A model generated the notes under the pieces. The model saw only the letters and a list, made by a program, of their open reading frames with translations, was not told the DNA's origin and made no database searches. From Anaerolineaceae bacterium (GTDB lineage: Bacteria > Chloroflexota > Anaerolineae > Anaerolineales > Villigracilaceae): a stretch of 13,887 bases of DNA. A program made the translations under genes and the position numbers. This document shows, one piece after another, positions 1 through 7,156 of this stretch (positions are counted from its first letter, which is position 1; each line of letters opens with the position of its first letter). The stretch is taken from NCBI GenBank assembly GCA_022181005.1, contig BQMV01000138.1:1-13887 (forward strand), in the 5' to 3' direction.

Positions 1-44
1 ATAAGGCAACGTGACTGGAGTTCAGACGTGTGCTCTTACGATCT
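1..44. other. Illumina index and adapter contamination, not genomic
   Basis: Bases 11-44 match the standard TruSeq read-2 (P7 side) adapter apart from one base: position 38 is A where the adapter has C. They begin GTGACTGGAGTTC and end CGATCT. The eight bases before them (3-10, AAGGCAAC) sit where an 8-nt i7 index lies, and the AT at 1-2 fits the end of the P7 arm. The adjoining minus-strand protein frame makes family sense down to position 45 and turns to unrelated residues inside the adapter. Genomic sequence therefore starts at about 45. The match is made from memory of the published adapter. Confidence 0.95.
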
Positions 45-1096
45 ATCGCGCCAGCGGTAGGATGTTGGGTCTCTAAAATCATGTTGCGCGCTTCGGTTTG
101 CGGATCGGCAAAAACTTGCGGCAAGTTGTTGATGTGCGCGCACGGCAAGCCGGCTTGCATGAGCGCGTCCAACCATTCGCGGGCGTTGCGTTGCGAGAAA
201 GTTCGGTTCAACTCCGCCAGTAACTCGACCCGATGCGCGACGCGCTTCGAGTTGCCCTCGAAGCGCGCGTCATTCAATAGATCGGTGCGATTCATAATAT
301 TACACAAGGTCGTCCATTGACGGTCGTTCGCCGCGCCGACCATAATCCAACCGTCGTTGACGGGGAAGATTTCGTACGGGGCGATGTTGGGATGGGCGTT
401 GCCTTGTCGGCGCGGAGGTTGCTCGCCAATCAAATAATTTGACGCGGCGTTGGTCAACAAGGCGATGTGCGCGTCGAAAAGCGAGATGTCAATCAATTGC
501 CCTTCGCCCGTCAAATCGCGCGCGCGCAAAGCGGATAGAATCGCGGTCGAGGCGAACATGCCCGAGGTAATGTCAATGATGGGAATGCCGACGCGCGAGG
601 GCGGTCCTTCGACGGGACCGGTCAGGCTCATCATGCCGCCTTCGGCTTGGATGATGGCGTCGTAGCCTGGGCGTTCGGCGTATGGTCCCGTGCGCCCGTA
701 GCCGCTAATCGAGCAATAAATCAATTTGGGATAGAGGCGATGCAAGTCGTCGTAGCCGAGTCCGAATTTATCCAATTCGCCGGTGCGATAATTCTCGACG
801 AGAACGTCCGCGTCGCCCGCCAAGCGACGTAAAATCTCCTGCCCTTCGGCGCTTTGAATGTTGACGGTGATGCTGCGTTTGTTGCGATTGGCGGCGAGAA
901 AATACGCCGACTCGCCCGCGTACGCGCCGTAAGCCTCCCCCACAAAAGGCGGTCCCCAGCCGCGACTCTCGTCGCCGCTTTTGGGGCGTTCTACTTTAAT
1001 CACGTCCGCGCCAAGATCGCCGAGCATCATCGTGCAATAGGGTCCGGCGAGGGCGCGGGTCATATCTAAAACTCGAACGTTTTGTAACGGACGCAT
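45..1096 (-). CDS. CoA-transferase family III (CaiB/BaiF type), 3' end missing
   Basis: About 350 residues of a protein usually near 400 long; the C-terminus is lost where the contig meets adapter. Family members move CoA between acyl groups or racemise acyl-CoAs in the cytoplasm. Start ATG 1096-1094 has GAAGGAG 3 bases upstream. Visible landmarks: N-terminal LDMTRALAGPYCTMML; GADVIKVE (residues 29-36); NRNKRSI (70-76); ADVLVENYRTG (96-106); SGYGRTGPY (131-139); YDAIIQA (145-151); and GIPIIDITSGM (170-180), whose Asp175 aligns with the catalytic Asp169 of formyl-CoA transferase. GNAHPNIAPYEIFP follows near 220-233. Reading continues to HPTAGAI at the adapter junction, another conserved family stretch. 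The substrate (formate, carnitine, succinate or branched acyl-CoA) cannot be told from this window. It is divergent from everything to its right, with a promoter at 1239-1267. Confidence 0.93.
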
Positions 1097-1238
1097 AAAC
1101 TCCTTCTTCTTCCAGAGAATCTCGAGCCAATAAAACGAAAAAGGTTCGAATAAAAAATAACCGGAGATATTTTATTCGTGCGAAACATCTTGACCATAGG
1201 GCTTGTCGCGCTAATTTGTCTTACAACTTTATCGTAGC

Positions 1239-1267
1239 ATTATACGAGTTTCAACGCGTTCTCACAA
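1239..1267 (-). promoter_or_regulatory. Promoter for the CoA-transferase gene
   Basis: On the minus strand TTGTGA (1267-1262) is followed by a 17-base spacer and a perfect TATAAT (1244-1239). Transcription would start near 1232 and give a 5' leader of about 135 bases. I see no clear structured element in that leader. The rest of the 1097-1371 gap holds no convincing gene. Confidence 0.6.
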
Positions 1268-1371
1268 GAGCGGGTTGCGCCGCTTCCCAGCGCCTACTCA
1301 TCGTTTCAACCTAACCCTTGCAGTAGGACGACCAAGAGGATAAATTGACTGCGCATTTTGCAAACTTATAG

Positions 1372-1671
1372 GCAGGCATTCAAGAGTTAAAAACACTGCT
1401 CCTCAAGGTGACAAGGAGCGGCATAGTTTTTCCACTAAAGAAACAAATGATTGATACGTTGGTCAAACGAGCAACCATCAACAAGAATCGTAAGCCGATT
1501 GTTGAGATCAAAGATAGAGAAGTAAAATCCGTTGGCGCGGCGCGGACAACAAAACAAAACGAGGAACGAATTTTGAATTTTCTGCTAAAGTTTGGCGAAA
1601 TTGAACGGCTGGCAGTTTTACATGCCAATGCCGAAACCTGTGTAAAAAACATATATAATGTAAAACCTTAA
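1372..1671 (+). pseudogene. DegV-family protein remnant (decayed fragment)
   Basis: This frame encodes about 99 residues resembling the second half of DegV/FakB-type fatty-acid-binding proteins, normally about 280 residues. Matching parts in order are a helix AGIQELKTLLLKV, a stretch around MIDTLVKR where the family has the LEYLxRGGR segment, KPIVEIKDREV followed by VGAARTTKQNEERIL (family: KPIL.IKDGEV..R.R), and IERLAVLHANAE (family: .AVvHAN). The N-terminal domain and the C-terminal end are absent, and the GGRI motif is not intact. The only start is a GTG at 1408, with no good ribosome site and in mid-domain. The frame extends upstream past an in-frame TAG at 1369-1371 into AHFANL, which also suits the family, so the relic may begin near 1345 and contain a nonsense codon. 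The recognition is from memory of the family and is moderately sure. Confidence 0.6.
1654..1659 (+). promoter_or_regulatory. Candidate -10 box for the lipoprotein gene
   Basis: TATAAT lies in an AT-rich tract 29 bases before the lipoprotein start, within the tail of the DegV relic. No recognisable -35 hexamer sits 16-18 bases upstream. The position would give a leader of about 22 bases containing the GGAGG site. Confidence 0.35.
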
Positions 1672-1688
1672 TTTGCATTGGAGGAAAC

Positions 1689-2987
1689 ATGAAAAAAGTT
1701 TTACTTGTTGTTTTAGCTTTGTTGATTGTTTCTTGTACCCCGCAAGTAACGGTCGCTCCTGAAGCGACGGCTACTTCCATTCCTCAAACTGAAACCGCCA
1801 TTCCAACTGCGACACCAAATCTCGAAGAAGAACTTCGGGCGGATGTAATCGCTCAAATTCAAGCAGACCCAAATTATCAATCCTCTTATGTGCAAGCGTT
1901 TGAAAAAATCAGCGGACAATCCCTCTCTGAAACTTGCGCGGACTTCGCATTCAAACTTGGCGCGCTCGACGAAAATCTAGCGGATTTCACCTTCGGCATT
2001 GACCAATATGGCATTTGTTACGCCAAGAGCGATGACGGCAGTCAAATCATTTTTGACAAATGGGACGCCAATGGACCGCTTTATGTCACCGAGGAAGAAA
2101 ATTTGTTGACTAGTAATCCAGAGGTGATTGCCAGTATGGCAAGTGATGTTTTGTCAGGCAAAACAGAGTTCCCAAGTGATGTTAATCCAGAGCAATATTC
2201 TGCTCTAGTAAAAGAAATGAATGCTCAAAGAGGATCTAAGCCTGTTTACGTTGAAGCCGTTGACGCAAGCGGCAATCCAACAGTCATGTTCTACAACACT
2301 GAAACCAGAAAATTTGAAACTCTCAAAGGAACGTATGAGGATAACAAAGAAATCATCGATCAACATGGTTTCGATATTTATGTAGAAATTGGTCAAAATG
2401 AACAAGGATTGACCACCTACATTCATCCAGACACTGGAGAAGAAATCGTAGTTGAAAATAGTGGTGACATAGATTGGGATTGGGTTGGAAATAAAAATAA
2501 TGCTGGTGAAAATATTAGTCAAGAAGCACTGGGGAATGAGTTATTGGGATTTTTATTAGATGGTGGTTATAACATAACCCAAGTGATTACAATTAATAAA
2601 GAGCCTGCAGAAATGGTGTTTGCACAAGGAAAATATTTTGGATACAACTGTATAGAAGTGCTAGTAGTCAGAAATGGCGTTGGAATTAGAGCCTTTGTTG
2701 GAGCAGAAGGAGGACTAGTTCTTGTTGACGGAAATACTGGAGAAGAAAAAGCGCTTGGAAGGCTAAATGGCACCAGTGAAAGAAAAAGCATTAAGGAAAA
2801 TATGGTTTATTATATATTTCTCTATAAAGATCAGGTTGGAAGTTGGGAATCATCAAGACAAGACATAAACCAATTAAAAAACGTCATTCAGCCAAGTGAT
2901 TCGTACAATGAGTTGATAGATGGTTATTCCACTGATGGAATTGCAATTGTTAGATCTCCAGCAATTGTTTTAAGAACAAATAAATAA
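1689..2987 (+). CDS. Secreted lipoprotein of unknown function
   Basis: 432 residues. ATG 1689 follows GGAGG (1680-1684) with 4 bases between. The N-terminus is a lipoprotein signal: MKK, a hydrophobic run, then LLIVSC with the lipidated Cys at residue 16. A Thr/Pro/Ala-rich linker (about residues 17-42, including ATATSIPQ and TAIPTATPN) would hold the body off the membrane; such linkers are common in Anaerolineae surface proteins. The mature part is acidic and rich in Asp, Glu, Asn and Tyr, with cysteines in ETCADF, YGICYAK and YNCIEV. I recognise no enzyme motif or named domain. Base composition is AT-rich compared with the flanking genes, and most so in the second half of the gene (about 2280-2987), suggesting acquisition or weak selection. 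It follows the DegV relic and precedes the HAD gene by 54 bases. It is a real gene by signal, ribosome site and length, but I cannot assign a role. Confidence 0.85.
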   Translation: MKKVLLVVLALLIVSCTPQVTVAPEATATSIPQTETAIPTATPNLEEELRADVIAQIQADPNYQSSYVQAFEKISGQSLSETCADFAFKLGALDENLADFTFGIDQYGICYAKSDDGSQIIFDKWDANGPLYVTEEENLLTSNPEVIASMASDVLSGKTEFPSDVNPEQYSALVKEMNAQRGSKPVYVEAVDASGNPTVMFYNTETRKFETLKGTYEDNKEIIDQHGFDIYVEIGQNEQGLTTYIHPDTGEEIVVENSGDIDWDWVGNKNNAGENISQEALGNELLGFLLDGGYNITQVITINKEPAEMVFAQGKYFGYNCIEVLVVRNGVGIRAFVGAEGGLVLVDGNTGEEKALGRLNGTSERKSIKENMVYYIFLYKDQVGSWESSRQDINQLKNVIQPSDSYNELIDGYSTDGIAIVRSPAIVLRTNK

Positions 2988-3041
2988 ACCGCTTGCTTTT
3001 GGCTAAAAATCAGCGCTAAACTGCTGTAAAAGGACCGCGCC

Positions 3042-3668
3042 ATGACCGCTCTTTCCCCCATTACAACTCTATTTCTGGATATCGGCGGCGTTCTATTAAC
3101 GAACGGATGGGATCGCGATGCGCGAGTTCGCGCAGCCGACAAATTCCACTTGGATTACGCCGAGATGGACGAACGTCATCATCTGACCTTCGATACATAC
3201 GAAGAGGGCAAACTTAGTTTGGACGACTACTTGAATCGAGTAGTCTTTTACGAAAAACATTCCTTCTCGCGCGAAGAGTTTAAAAGCTTCATGTACGCGC
3301 AATCGCAGCCATTTCCAGATATGATCGAATTGATGAAAGGTCTCAAAGAACAATATCGCCTTCGCGTCGCTGTCGTCAGCAACGAAGGGCGCGAACTCAA
3401 CGCATATCGGGTGCAGGAATTTCAGTTAAGCGCGTTCATCGATTTCTTCGTTTCCTCCTCGTATGTCCATCTTCGCAAGCCCGATGCCGACATCTACCGC
3501 ATGGCGCTGGACATTGCGCAGGCAAGCCCGCAGCAGGTCATGTATGTTGACGATCGCCCTTTGTTCGTCGAAGTCGCCCAAGGATTGGGGATTCGCGGCA
3601 TCGTCCATAAAGATTACAAAACGACGCGAAAAACACTGGAGGCGTTCGGACTCTCGCTGCCTTATTGA
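3042..3668 (+). CDS. HAD-superfamily hydrolase, subfamily IA (YihX-like phosphatase)
   Basis: 208 residues, normal for small HAD-IA phosphatases. ATG 3042 is preceded by AAAAGGA (3028-3034). Motif I is FLDIGGVL with nucleophile Asp13. The usual second Asp (position 15) is Gly, as in the DLGNV/DLGGV branch that includes YihX and several epoxide-hydrolase N-domains. Motif II is VVSNEG (Ser113), motif III is LRKPDADIY (Lys146), and motif IV is YVDDR (Asp170, Asp171). A helical cap lies between about residues 20 and 95. The likely activity is hydrolysis of a small phosphate ester, perhaps a sugar phosphate, in the cytoplasm; the exact substrate is unknown. Its stop overlaps a TTG and lies 20 bases before the zwf start, so the two genes may be cotranscribed, although zwf also has its own -10 box. 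A link with sugar phosphates fits the neighbour but is inference. Confidence 0.88.
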   Translation: MTALSPITTLFLDIGGVLLTNGWDRDARVRAADKFHLDYAEMDERHHLTFDTYEEGKLSLDDYLNRVVFYEKHSFSREEFKSFMYAQSQPFPDMIELMKGLKEQYRLRVAVVSNEGRELNAYRVQEFQLSAFIDFFVSSSYVHLRKPDADIYRMALDIAQASPQQVMYVDDRPLFVEVAQGLGIRGIVHKDYKTTRKTLEAFGLSLPY

Positions 3669-3675
3669 CGGTGAG

Positions 3676-3681
3676 TATAAT
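3676..3681 (+). promoter_or_regulatory. -10 box of a probable leaderless zwf promoter
   Basis: A perfect TATAAT ends 7 bases before the zwf ATG at 3689. There is no well-placed Shine-Dalgarno sequence (GGTGAG at 3670-3675 is too far away), so a transcript from here would begin at or next to the start codon. A clear -35 is not visible. Confidence 0.5.
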
Positions 3682-3688
3682 AAAGACC

Positions 3689-5107
3689 ATGAATACTATG
3701 GAAATTAACGACAGACAGACGATCCGCTCCGACGCGCTGGCGCTCTTTGGCGTTACCGGCGATCTCGCCTACAAAATGATCATCCCCGCTTTGTATGCGC
3801 TGGTCAAACGCGGCGCGCTGACCATTCCCATCGTCGGCGTCGCGTTAGAGGAGTGGACGTTGGAACAGTTGCGCGCGCGCATCACAGACAGCCTGCAGCG
3901 CGAAGGCGGAATTGACGATCGGCAAGCCTTCGACAAACTCCTCTCGCTGTTGCGCTATGTCAGCGGAGACTATAACCGGCAGGAAACTTTCTCGTCCATC
4001 AAAGAAGCGCTTGGCGGCGCTCAACGCCCGGCGCATTATCTCGCCATACCGCCGTCGCTCTTTGAAAATGTTATCCAAGGGCTAGGGACCGCCGGTCTTG
4101 CCAAAGGCGCGCGCGTTATCGTCGAAAAGCCGTTCGGACGCGACCTTGCCTCAGCGCAGGAACTCAACCGCGTCGCGCATTCGGTCTTCCCAGAAGACGC
4201 GATCTTCCGCATTGATCACTATCTCGGCAAGGAAGCGATCATGAACATCCTCTATTTTCGCTTCGCCAACTCGTTTTTGGAGCCCATCTGGAATCGAAAT
4301 TACATTTCCAGCGTGCAAATTACCTTGGCTGAAAATTTCGGCGTGAAGACGCGCGGCGCTTTCTACGAGACCGTCGGATGCCTGCGCGACGTAATCGAGA
4401 ATCATCTTTTCCAAATTGTGGCGTTGCTGGCGATGGAACCGCCGACAGATCAAAACCCCGACGCCGTGCAGACTGAAAAAGTTAAAGTCTTCCGCGCCAT
4501 GCGTCCGCTCGCTCCCGCCGATCTGATCCGGGGACAATACGAGGGCTATCGAAATGAAGCCGGCGTGGCAAAAGATTCCGACGTGGAAACATTTTGCGCC
4601 CTGCGTCTCTTCATCGACTCGTGGCGCTGGGAAGGCGTTCCGTGGTATCTGCGTTCGGGTAAATATCTTGCCGAAAGCGTCAACGAGGTAGTGGTCGAAT
4701 TAAAACCGCCTCCGCAAAAACTCTTTGACGATTCGCCGCAAGTTAGCGACGGGTCTAATTATCTGCGCTTCCAGCTTGCTCCGCACTCCGCCATTGGGTT
4801 GGCGGCGCGCATCAAAGCAAAAGGCAAAGAGTTTATCGGCGACCAAAAAGAACTCTTCGTCATCGAAGAGGAGCCAGGCGAACAATCGCCATACGAACGT
4901 TTGTTGGGAGACGCCATCTCCGGCGACCGCACGCTCTTTTCGCGTGAAGATGCAACGGAAGCGGCTTGGGCAGTCGTAGAGCCTGCGCTTAAGAAACATC
5001 CGCGCGCGCTTCCCTACAAACGAGGCGGCTGGGGTCCTGAAGAAGCGAACGCGCTTATTGCCAAAAGCAGCGGCTGGCACAACCCATCTTTGCAGCGACA
5101 AAAATGA
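3689..5107 (+). CDS. zwf: Glucose-6-phosphate dehydrogenase
   Basis: 472 residues from ATG 3689, close to the family's 480-510. It oxidises glucose-6-phosphate to 6-phosphogluconolactone, making NADPH at the entry to the oxidative pentose-phosphate pathway. The Rossmann dinucleotide site is ALFGVTGDLAYK (residues 18-29). EKPFG (146-150) carries the substrate-binding Lys. The active-site signature is FRIDHYLGKE (173-182). His239 in ENHLFQ matches the catalytic base region. A longer reading from TTG 3665 exists, but it overlaps the HAD stop and adds residues before the first strand; ATG 3698 is a third option. I prefer 3689 because of the -10 box 7 bases upstream and the usual short N-terminus. 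The gene is convergent with trpB2, and a strong hairpin at 5144-5177 separates them. No 6-phosphogluconolactonase or 6-phosphogluconate dehydrogenase gene is in view. Confidence 0.96.
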   Translation: MNTMEINDRQTIRSDALALFGVTGDLAYKMIIPALYALVKRGALTIPIVGVALEEWTLEQLRARITDSLQREGGIDDRQAFDKLLSLLRYVSGDYNRQETFSSIKEALGGAQRPAHYLAIPPSLFENVIQGLGTAGLAKGARVIVEKPFGRDLASAQELNRVAHSVFPEDAIFRIDHYLGKEAIMNILYFRFANSFLEPIWNRNYISSVQITLAENFGVKTRGAFYETVGCLRDVIENHLFQIVALLAMEPPTDQNPDAVQTEKVKVFRAMRPLAPADLIRGQYEGYRNEAGVAKDSDVETFCALRLFIDSWRWEGVPWYLRSGKYLAESVNEVVVELKPPPQKLFDDSPQVSDGSNYLRFQLAPHSAIGLAARIKAKGKEFIGDQKELFVIEEEPGEQSPYERLLGDAISGDRTLFSREDATEAAWAVVEPALKKHPRALPYKRGGWGPEEANALIAKSSGWHNPSLQRQK

Positions 5108-5143
5108 ACGCTTACCCCAAGTGGGGCGTGAATTAGGTAAATT

Positions 5144-5177
5144 CAGAAGCGGCATGAGGATTCTCATGCCGCTTCTG
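5144..5177. terminator. Strong inverted repeat between convergent zwf and trpB2
   Basis: A perfect 15-base inverted repeat (CAGAAGCGGCATGAG and its complement) with the 4-base loop GATT lies 37 bases after the zwf stop and 16 bases after the trpB2 stop. Neither side has a long T-run: the plus side continues CAAAATC and the minus side AATTTACC. It is best read as a two-way transcription end or mRNA-stabilising hairpin. A smaller CCCC-AAGT-GGGG hairpin is at 5115-5126. Confidence 0.7.
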
Positions 5178-5192
5178 CAAAATCAAAGCTCG

Positions 5193-6566
5193 TTAGGCAA
5201 ACGCCGTAACCTGCGGCAGGCGTTGCATAGCCTCTTCTACTGCGGCGGCAGGATACTCGTAATCCACTAACTCATCGCGCAGATACTTCTCGTAAGCGAC
5301 CATATCGAAATGCCCATGTCCCGACAAATTGAAAAGAATGACGCGCTTCTCGCCTTTTTCTTTCGCATCCAACGCCTCGTCAATCGCGGCGCGGATAGCA
5401 TGCGCGCTCTCCGGCGCAGGGATGATGCCCTCCGTTTTAGCGAACTGAATTGCCGCTTCAAAAGCGGCGCGCTGCTTGACCGCTTTCGCTTCGACCAAAC
5501 CAGCGTCGTATAACGCGGAAAGCGTGGGAGCCATGCCATGATAGCGCAATCCGCCCGCGTGAATCTCAGGCGGCATGAAGGTATGCCCGAGCGTGTGCAT
5601 CTTAACGATCGGCGCCATTTGCGCGGCGTCGCCGTAATCAAAAGCGTAGACTCCTTTTGTTAACGAAGGAGTCGCTGTCGGTTCGACCGCCAATAGACGC
5701 GTGCGCTGTCCATCCTTGAAGTTCTCGCGCAAGAAGGGAAACGCGATTCCCGCAAAGTTTGAACCGCCGCCCACGCAACCGATAACTACGTCGGGATATT
5801 CTCCCGCAAGGTCCATCTGCTTGAGCGATTCCTCTCCAATAACCGTTTGATGCAGTAAGACATGATTTAACACCGAGCCGAGACCATACTTCTTCTTCCC
5901 ATTGGACGACGCGGCGGCTTCGACCGCTTCGGAAATGGCGATGCCGAGCGAACCGGGATTCTGGGGGTCTTTCTCTAACAGCGCGCGCCCATAATTAGTT
6001 TGGTCGGTCGGGCTGGCGTACACTTGCGCGCCAAAGGTCTCCATGAAGATACGACGATAGGGCTTCTGATTATATGAAACTTTGACCATATACACTTCTA
6101 GGTCGAGCCCAAAGTAATTGCACGCCATCGCCAGCGACGTGCCCCACTGCCCCGCGCCGGTTTCAGTCGTCATAGCGCGCACGCCGGCGCTCTTATTGTA
6201 GAAGGCTTGCGCAACAGCCGTGTTCGGCTTATGGCTGCCGACCGGCGAAGAGCCTTCATATTTGTAGTAAATGTGCGCAGGCGTACCCAAAGCCCTCTCC
6301 AGCCGTGCGGCGCGGACGAGCGGCGTCGGTCTCCACAACTTGTAGATCTCGCGCACTTCTTGCGGAATTTCGATATATCGTTCGGCGCTGATCTCCTGCA
6401 AAATTAAATCCATCGGGAACAGCACAGACAAAAAGTCGGGCGTAACAGGCTCAAGTGTGCCGGGATGCAACACCGGCGCAGGCGCGACAGGGCTGTCGGC
6501 ATTAATGTTGTACCAAAATTTGGGCAGGTCGGTTTGCGATAAATTGAAACGAGTTTGTTCGGACAT
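5193..6566 (-). CDS. trpB2: Tryptophan synthase beta chain, TrpB2 type
   Basis: 457 residues, longer than the classical TrpB (about 400) and typical of the TrpB2 group that works without a tight TrpA partner. It joins indole (or an indole donor) and serine to give tryptophan, using PLP. ATG 6566 follows AGGAG (6579-6575) with 8 bases between; an ATG at 6599 is in frame but has no ribosome site. Landmarks: LWRPTPLVRAARLE (78-90); GSHKPNTA with PLP-binding Lys113; TETGAGQWG with catalytic Glu135; GCVGGGSNFAG (263-273) holding the PLP phosphate; the TrpB2-type extended N-terminus with LHPGTLEPVTP (33-43); and the C-terminal NLSGHGHFD. There is no trpA, trpC or trpF beside it, so it stands alone as TrpB2 genes often do. 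The upstream T-box leader makes expression respond to tryptophan-tRNA charging. Confidence 0.96.
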   Translation of the reverse strand: MSEQTRFNLSQTDLPKFWYNINADSPVAPAPVLHPGTLEPVTPDFLSVLFPMDLILQEISAERYIEIPQEVREIYKLWRPTPLVRAARLERALGTPAHIYYKYEGSSPVGSHKPNTAVAQAFYNKSAGVRAMTTETGAGQWGTSLAMACNYFGLDLEVYMVKVSYNQKPYRRIFMETFGAQVYASPTDQTNYGRALLEKDPQNPGSLGIAISEAVEAAASSNGKKKYGLGSVLNHVLLHQTVIGEESLKQMDLAGEYPDVVIGCVGGGSNFAGIAFPFLRENFKDGQRTRLLAVEPTATPSLTKGVYAFDYGDAAQMAPIVKMHTLGHTFMPPEIHAGGLRYHGMAPTLSALYDAGLVEAKAVKQRAAFEAAIQFAKTEGIIPAPESAHAIRAAIDEALDAKEKGEKRVILFNLSGHGHFDMVAYEKYLRDELVDYEYPAAAVEEAMQRLPQVTAFA

Positions 6567-6627
6567 GAGTTTTTCTCCTAGAATACAATTTGAAATCATA
6601 GACTAACAACGCAAATATAGAATACGT

Positions 6628-6651
6628 TCACATGTGCATGGCGACCTCCTC
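6628..6651 (-). other. Three-codon ORF (Met-His-Met-stop) with near-perfect ribosome site
   Basis: Six bases after the T-run of the T-box terminator, the trpB2 leader carries GAGGAGGT (6651-6644), close to a full complement of the 16S rRNA tail. CGCC and then ATG CAC ATG TGA (6639-6628) follow. This is the best Shine-Dalgarno match in the window, better than that of trpB2 itself, 61 bases further on. It could be a minimal translated leader or a ribosome standby site, or it could be chance. The sequence is certain; translation is inference. Confidence 0.4.
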
Positions 6652-6657
6652 GCGGAT

Positions 6658-6694
6658 AAAAAAATACGTTCGTCCCAAATAACGGGACGAACGT
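6658..6694 (-). terminator. Intrinsic terminator of the T-box leader
   Basis: The stem ACGTTCGTCCC (6694-6684) pairs perfectly over 11 bases with GGGACGAACGT (6676-6666) around a 7-base loop, then A and seven T (6664-6658). A further T-A pair extends the stem. The 5' arm includes the CGTCCC that competes for the antiterminator, so this is the off-state of the riboswitch. Confidence 0.93.
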
Positions 6695-7004
6695 AAAATC
6701 CGTGGTGCCACCCGAATTAAGCCGACTCCTCCGCTTTAACGAAAAATCCCTGTCGTGATGCAACAGGGGAAAAGCCAGCTTCACTCTCGTAGTTTACTAG
6801 CGGATAGTTGGCTATCCTGCTAAGAAACTCTGCTTGGGTAACGGGCGCAGTTCCCGTCGCTGTTACTCGCGCCGCGGCGCTTTCGCTTTGCACTCCGAGG
6901 TCCATTCGGCGCTGTCGTTTCGGGCAGGGCTTTCACCGCATACCGCCTGCTCTCTAATACCGTCGTACTTGCGCGTACTCGTCCTCATCGCAGTTTTATA
7001 ATAT
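6658..7004 (-). promoter_or_regulatory. T-box riboswitch specific for tRNA-Trp, upstream of trpB2
   Basis: The leader RNA reads 7004 to 6658. Stem I has the AGAGAGC turn (6955-6949) and the distal GGTGAAAG (6937-6930) flanked by pairing GCAGG/CCTGC. The specifier region GAA-TGG-ACC has codon TGG at 6904-6902, matching the CCA anticodon of tRNA-Trp. A middle hairpin follows (ACGGG...CCCGT, about 6858-6840). The antiterminator T-box is GGGTGGCACCACGG (6713-6700). In it TGGC (6710-6707) would pair with the ACCG-reading acceptor end of a tRNA with discriminator G, as tRNA-Trp has. It ends in an intrinsic terminator. Known mechanism: uncharged tRNA-Trp binds stem I and the antiterminator and allows read-through into trpB2. 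Two independent tRNA contacts point to the same amino acid as the gene served. Confidence 0.94.
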
Positions 7005-7010
7005 GAAGCG

Positions 7011-7038
7011 ATTATATGCCGATGATAAGATTTGTCAA
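7011..7038 (-). promoter_or_regulatory. Consensus promoter of the T-box/trpB2 transcript
   Basis: TTGACA (7038-7033), a 16-base spacer and TATAAT (7016-7011) on the minus strand match both consensus hexamers exactly. Transcription would begin near 7004, just before the conserved 5' part of stem I. Strong constitutive initiation with control left to the riboswitch fits T-box logic. Confidence 0.85.
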
Positions 7039-7120
7039 GGCGCGAGCGTCTGCAAAAGGCAGCGTCTCAACGCTCCCGAAGTGTACCCCGATGCGACAGC
7101 GCGCCTGCAGAGAAATCAAG

Positions 7121-7126
7121 TACAAT
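7121..7126 (+). promoter_or_regulatory. Candidate -10 box for tpx
   Basis: TACAAT lies 30 bases before the tpx start, giving a leader of about 23 bases that contains the GGAG site. No clear -35 is visible at the right distance, so this is tentative. Confidence 0.35.
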
Positions 7127-7156
7127 ACGCTTAATTAACTTACCGGAGAAGATCAT

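Noticed and set aside
1345..1372. Plus-strand promoter: TTGACT, 16-base spacer, TATAGG
   Set aside because: It falls inside the probable DegV relic, the -10 match is poor, and no gene start follows closely. Chance similarity is likely.
1400..1425. Hairpin formed by CTCCT and AGGAG in the DegV relic region
   Set aside because: It has a short stem, a long loop and no T-run, and it lies in a coding remnant.
3665..3688. TTG start extending zwf by 8 residues
   Set aside because: It overlaps the HAD stop codon and has no ribosome site, and the extra residues precede the normal beginning of the protein.
6567..6599. Earlier ATG at 6599 for trpB2
   Set aside because: No ribosome site lies before it. 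The extension is translated from the AGGAG site of the true start at 6566.
7061..7074. Small hairpin AGCGT-CTCA-ACGCT between the tpx and T-box promoters
   Set aside because: It has only five pairs, no T-run and no clear position relative to either promoter; chance is likely in GC-rich sequence.
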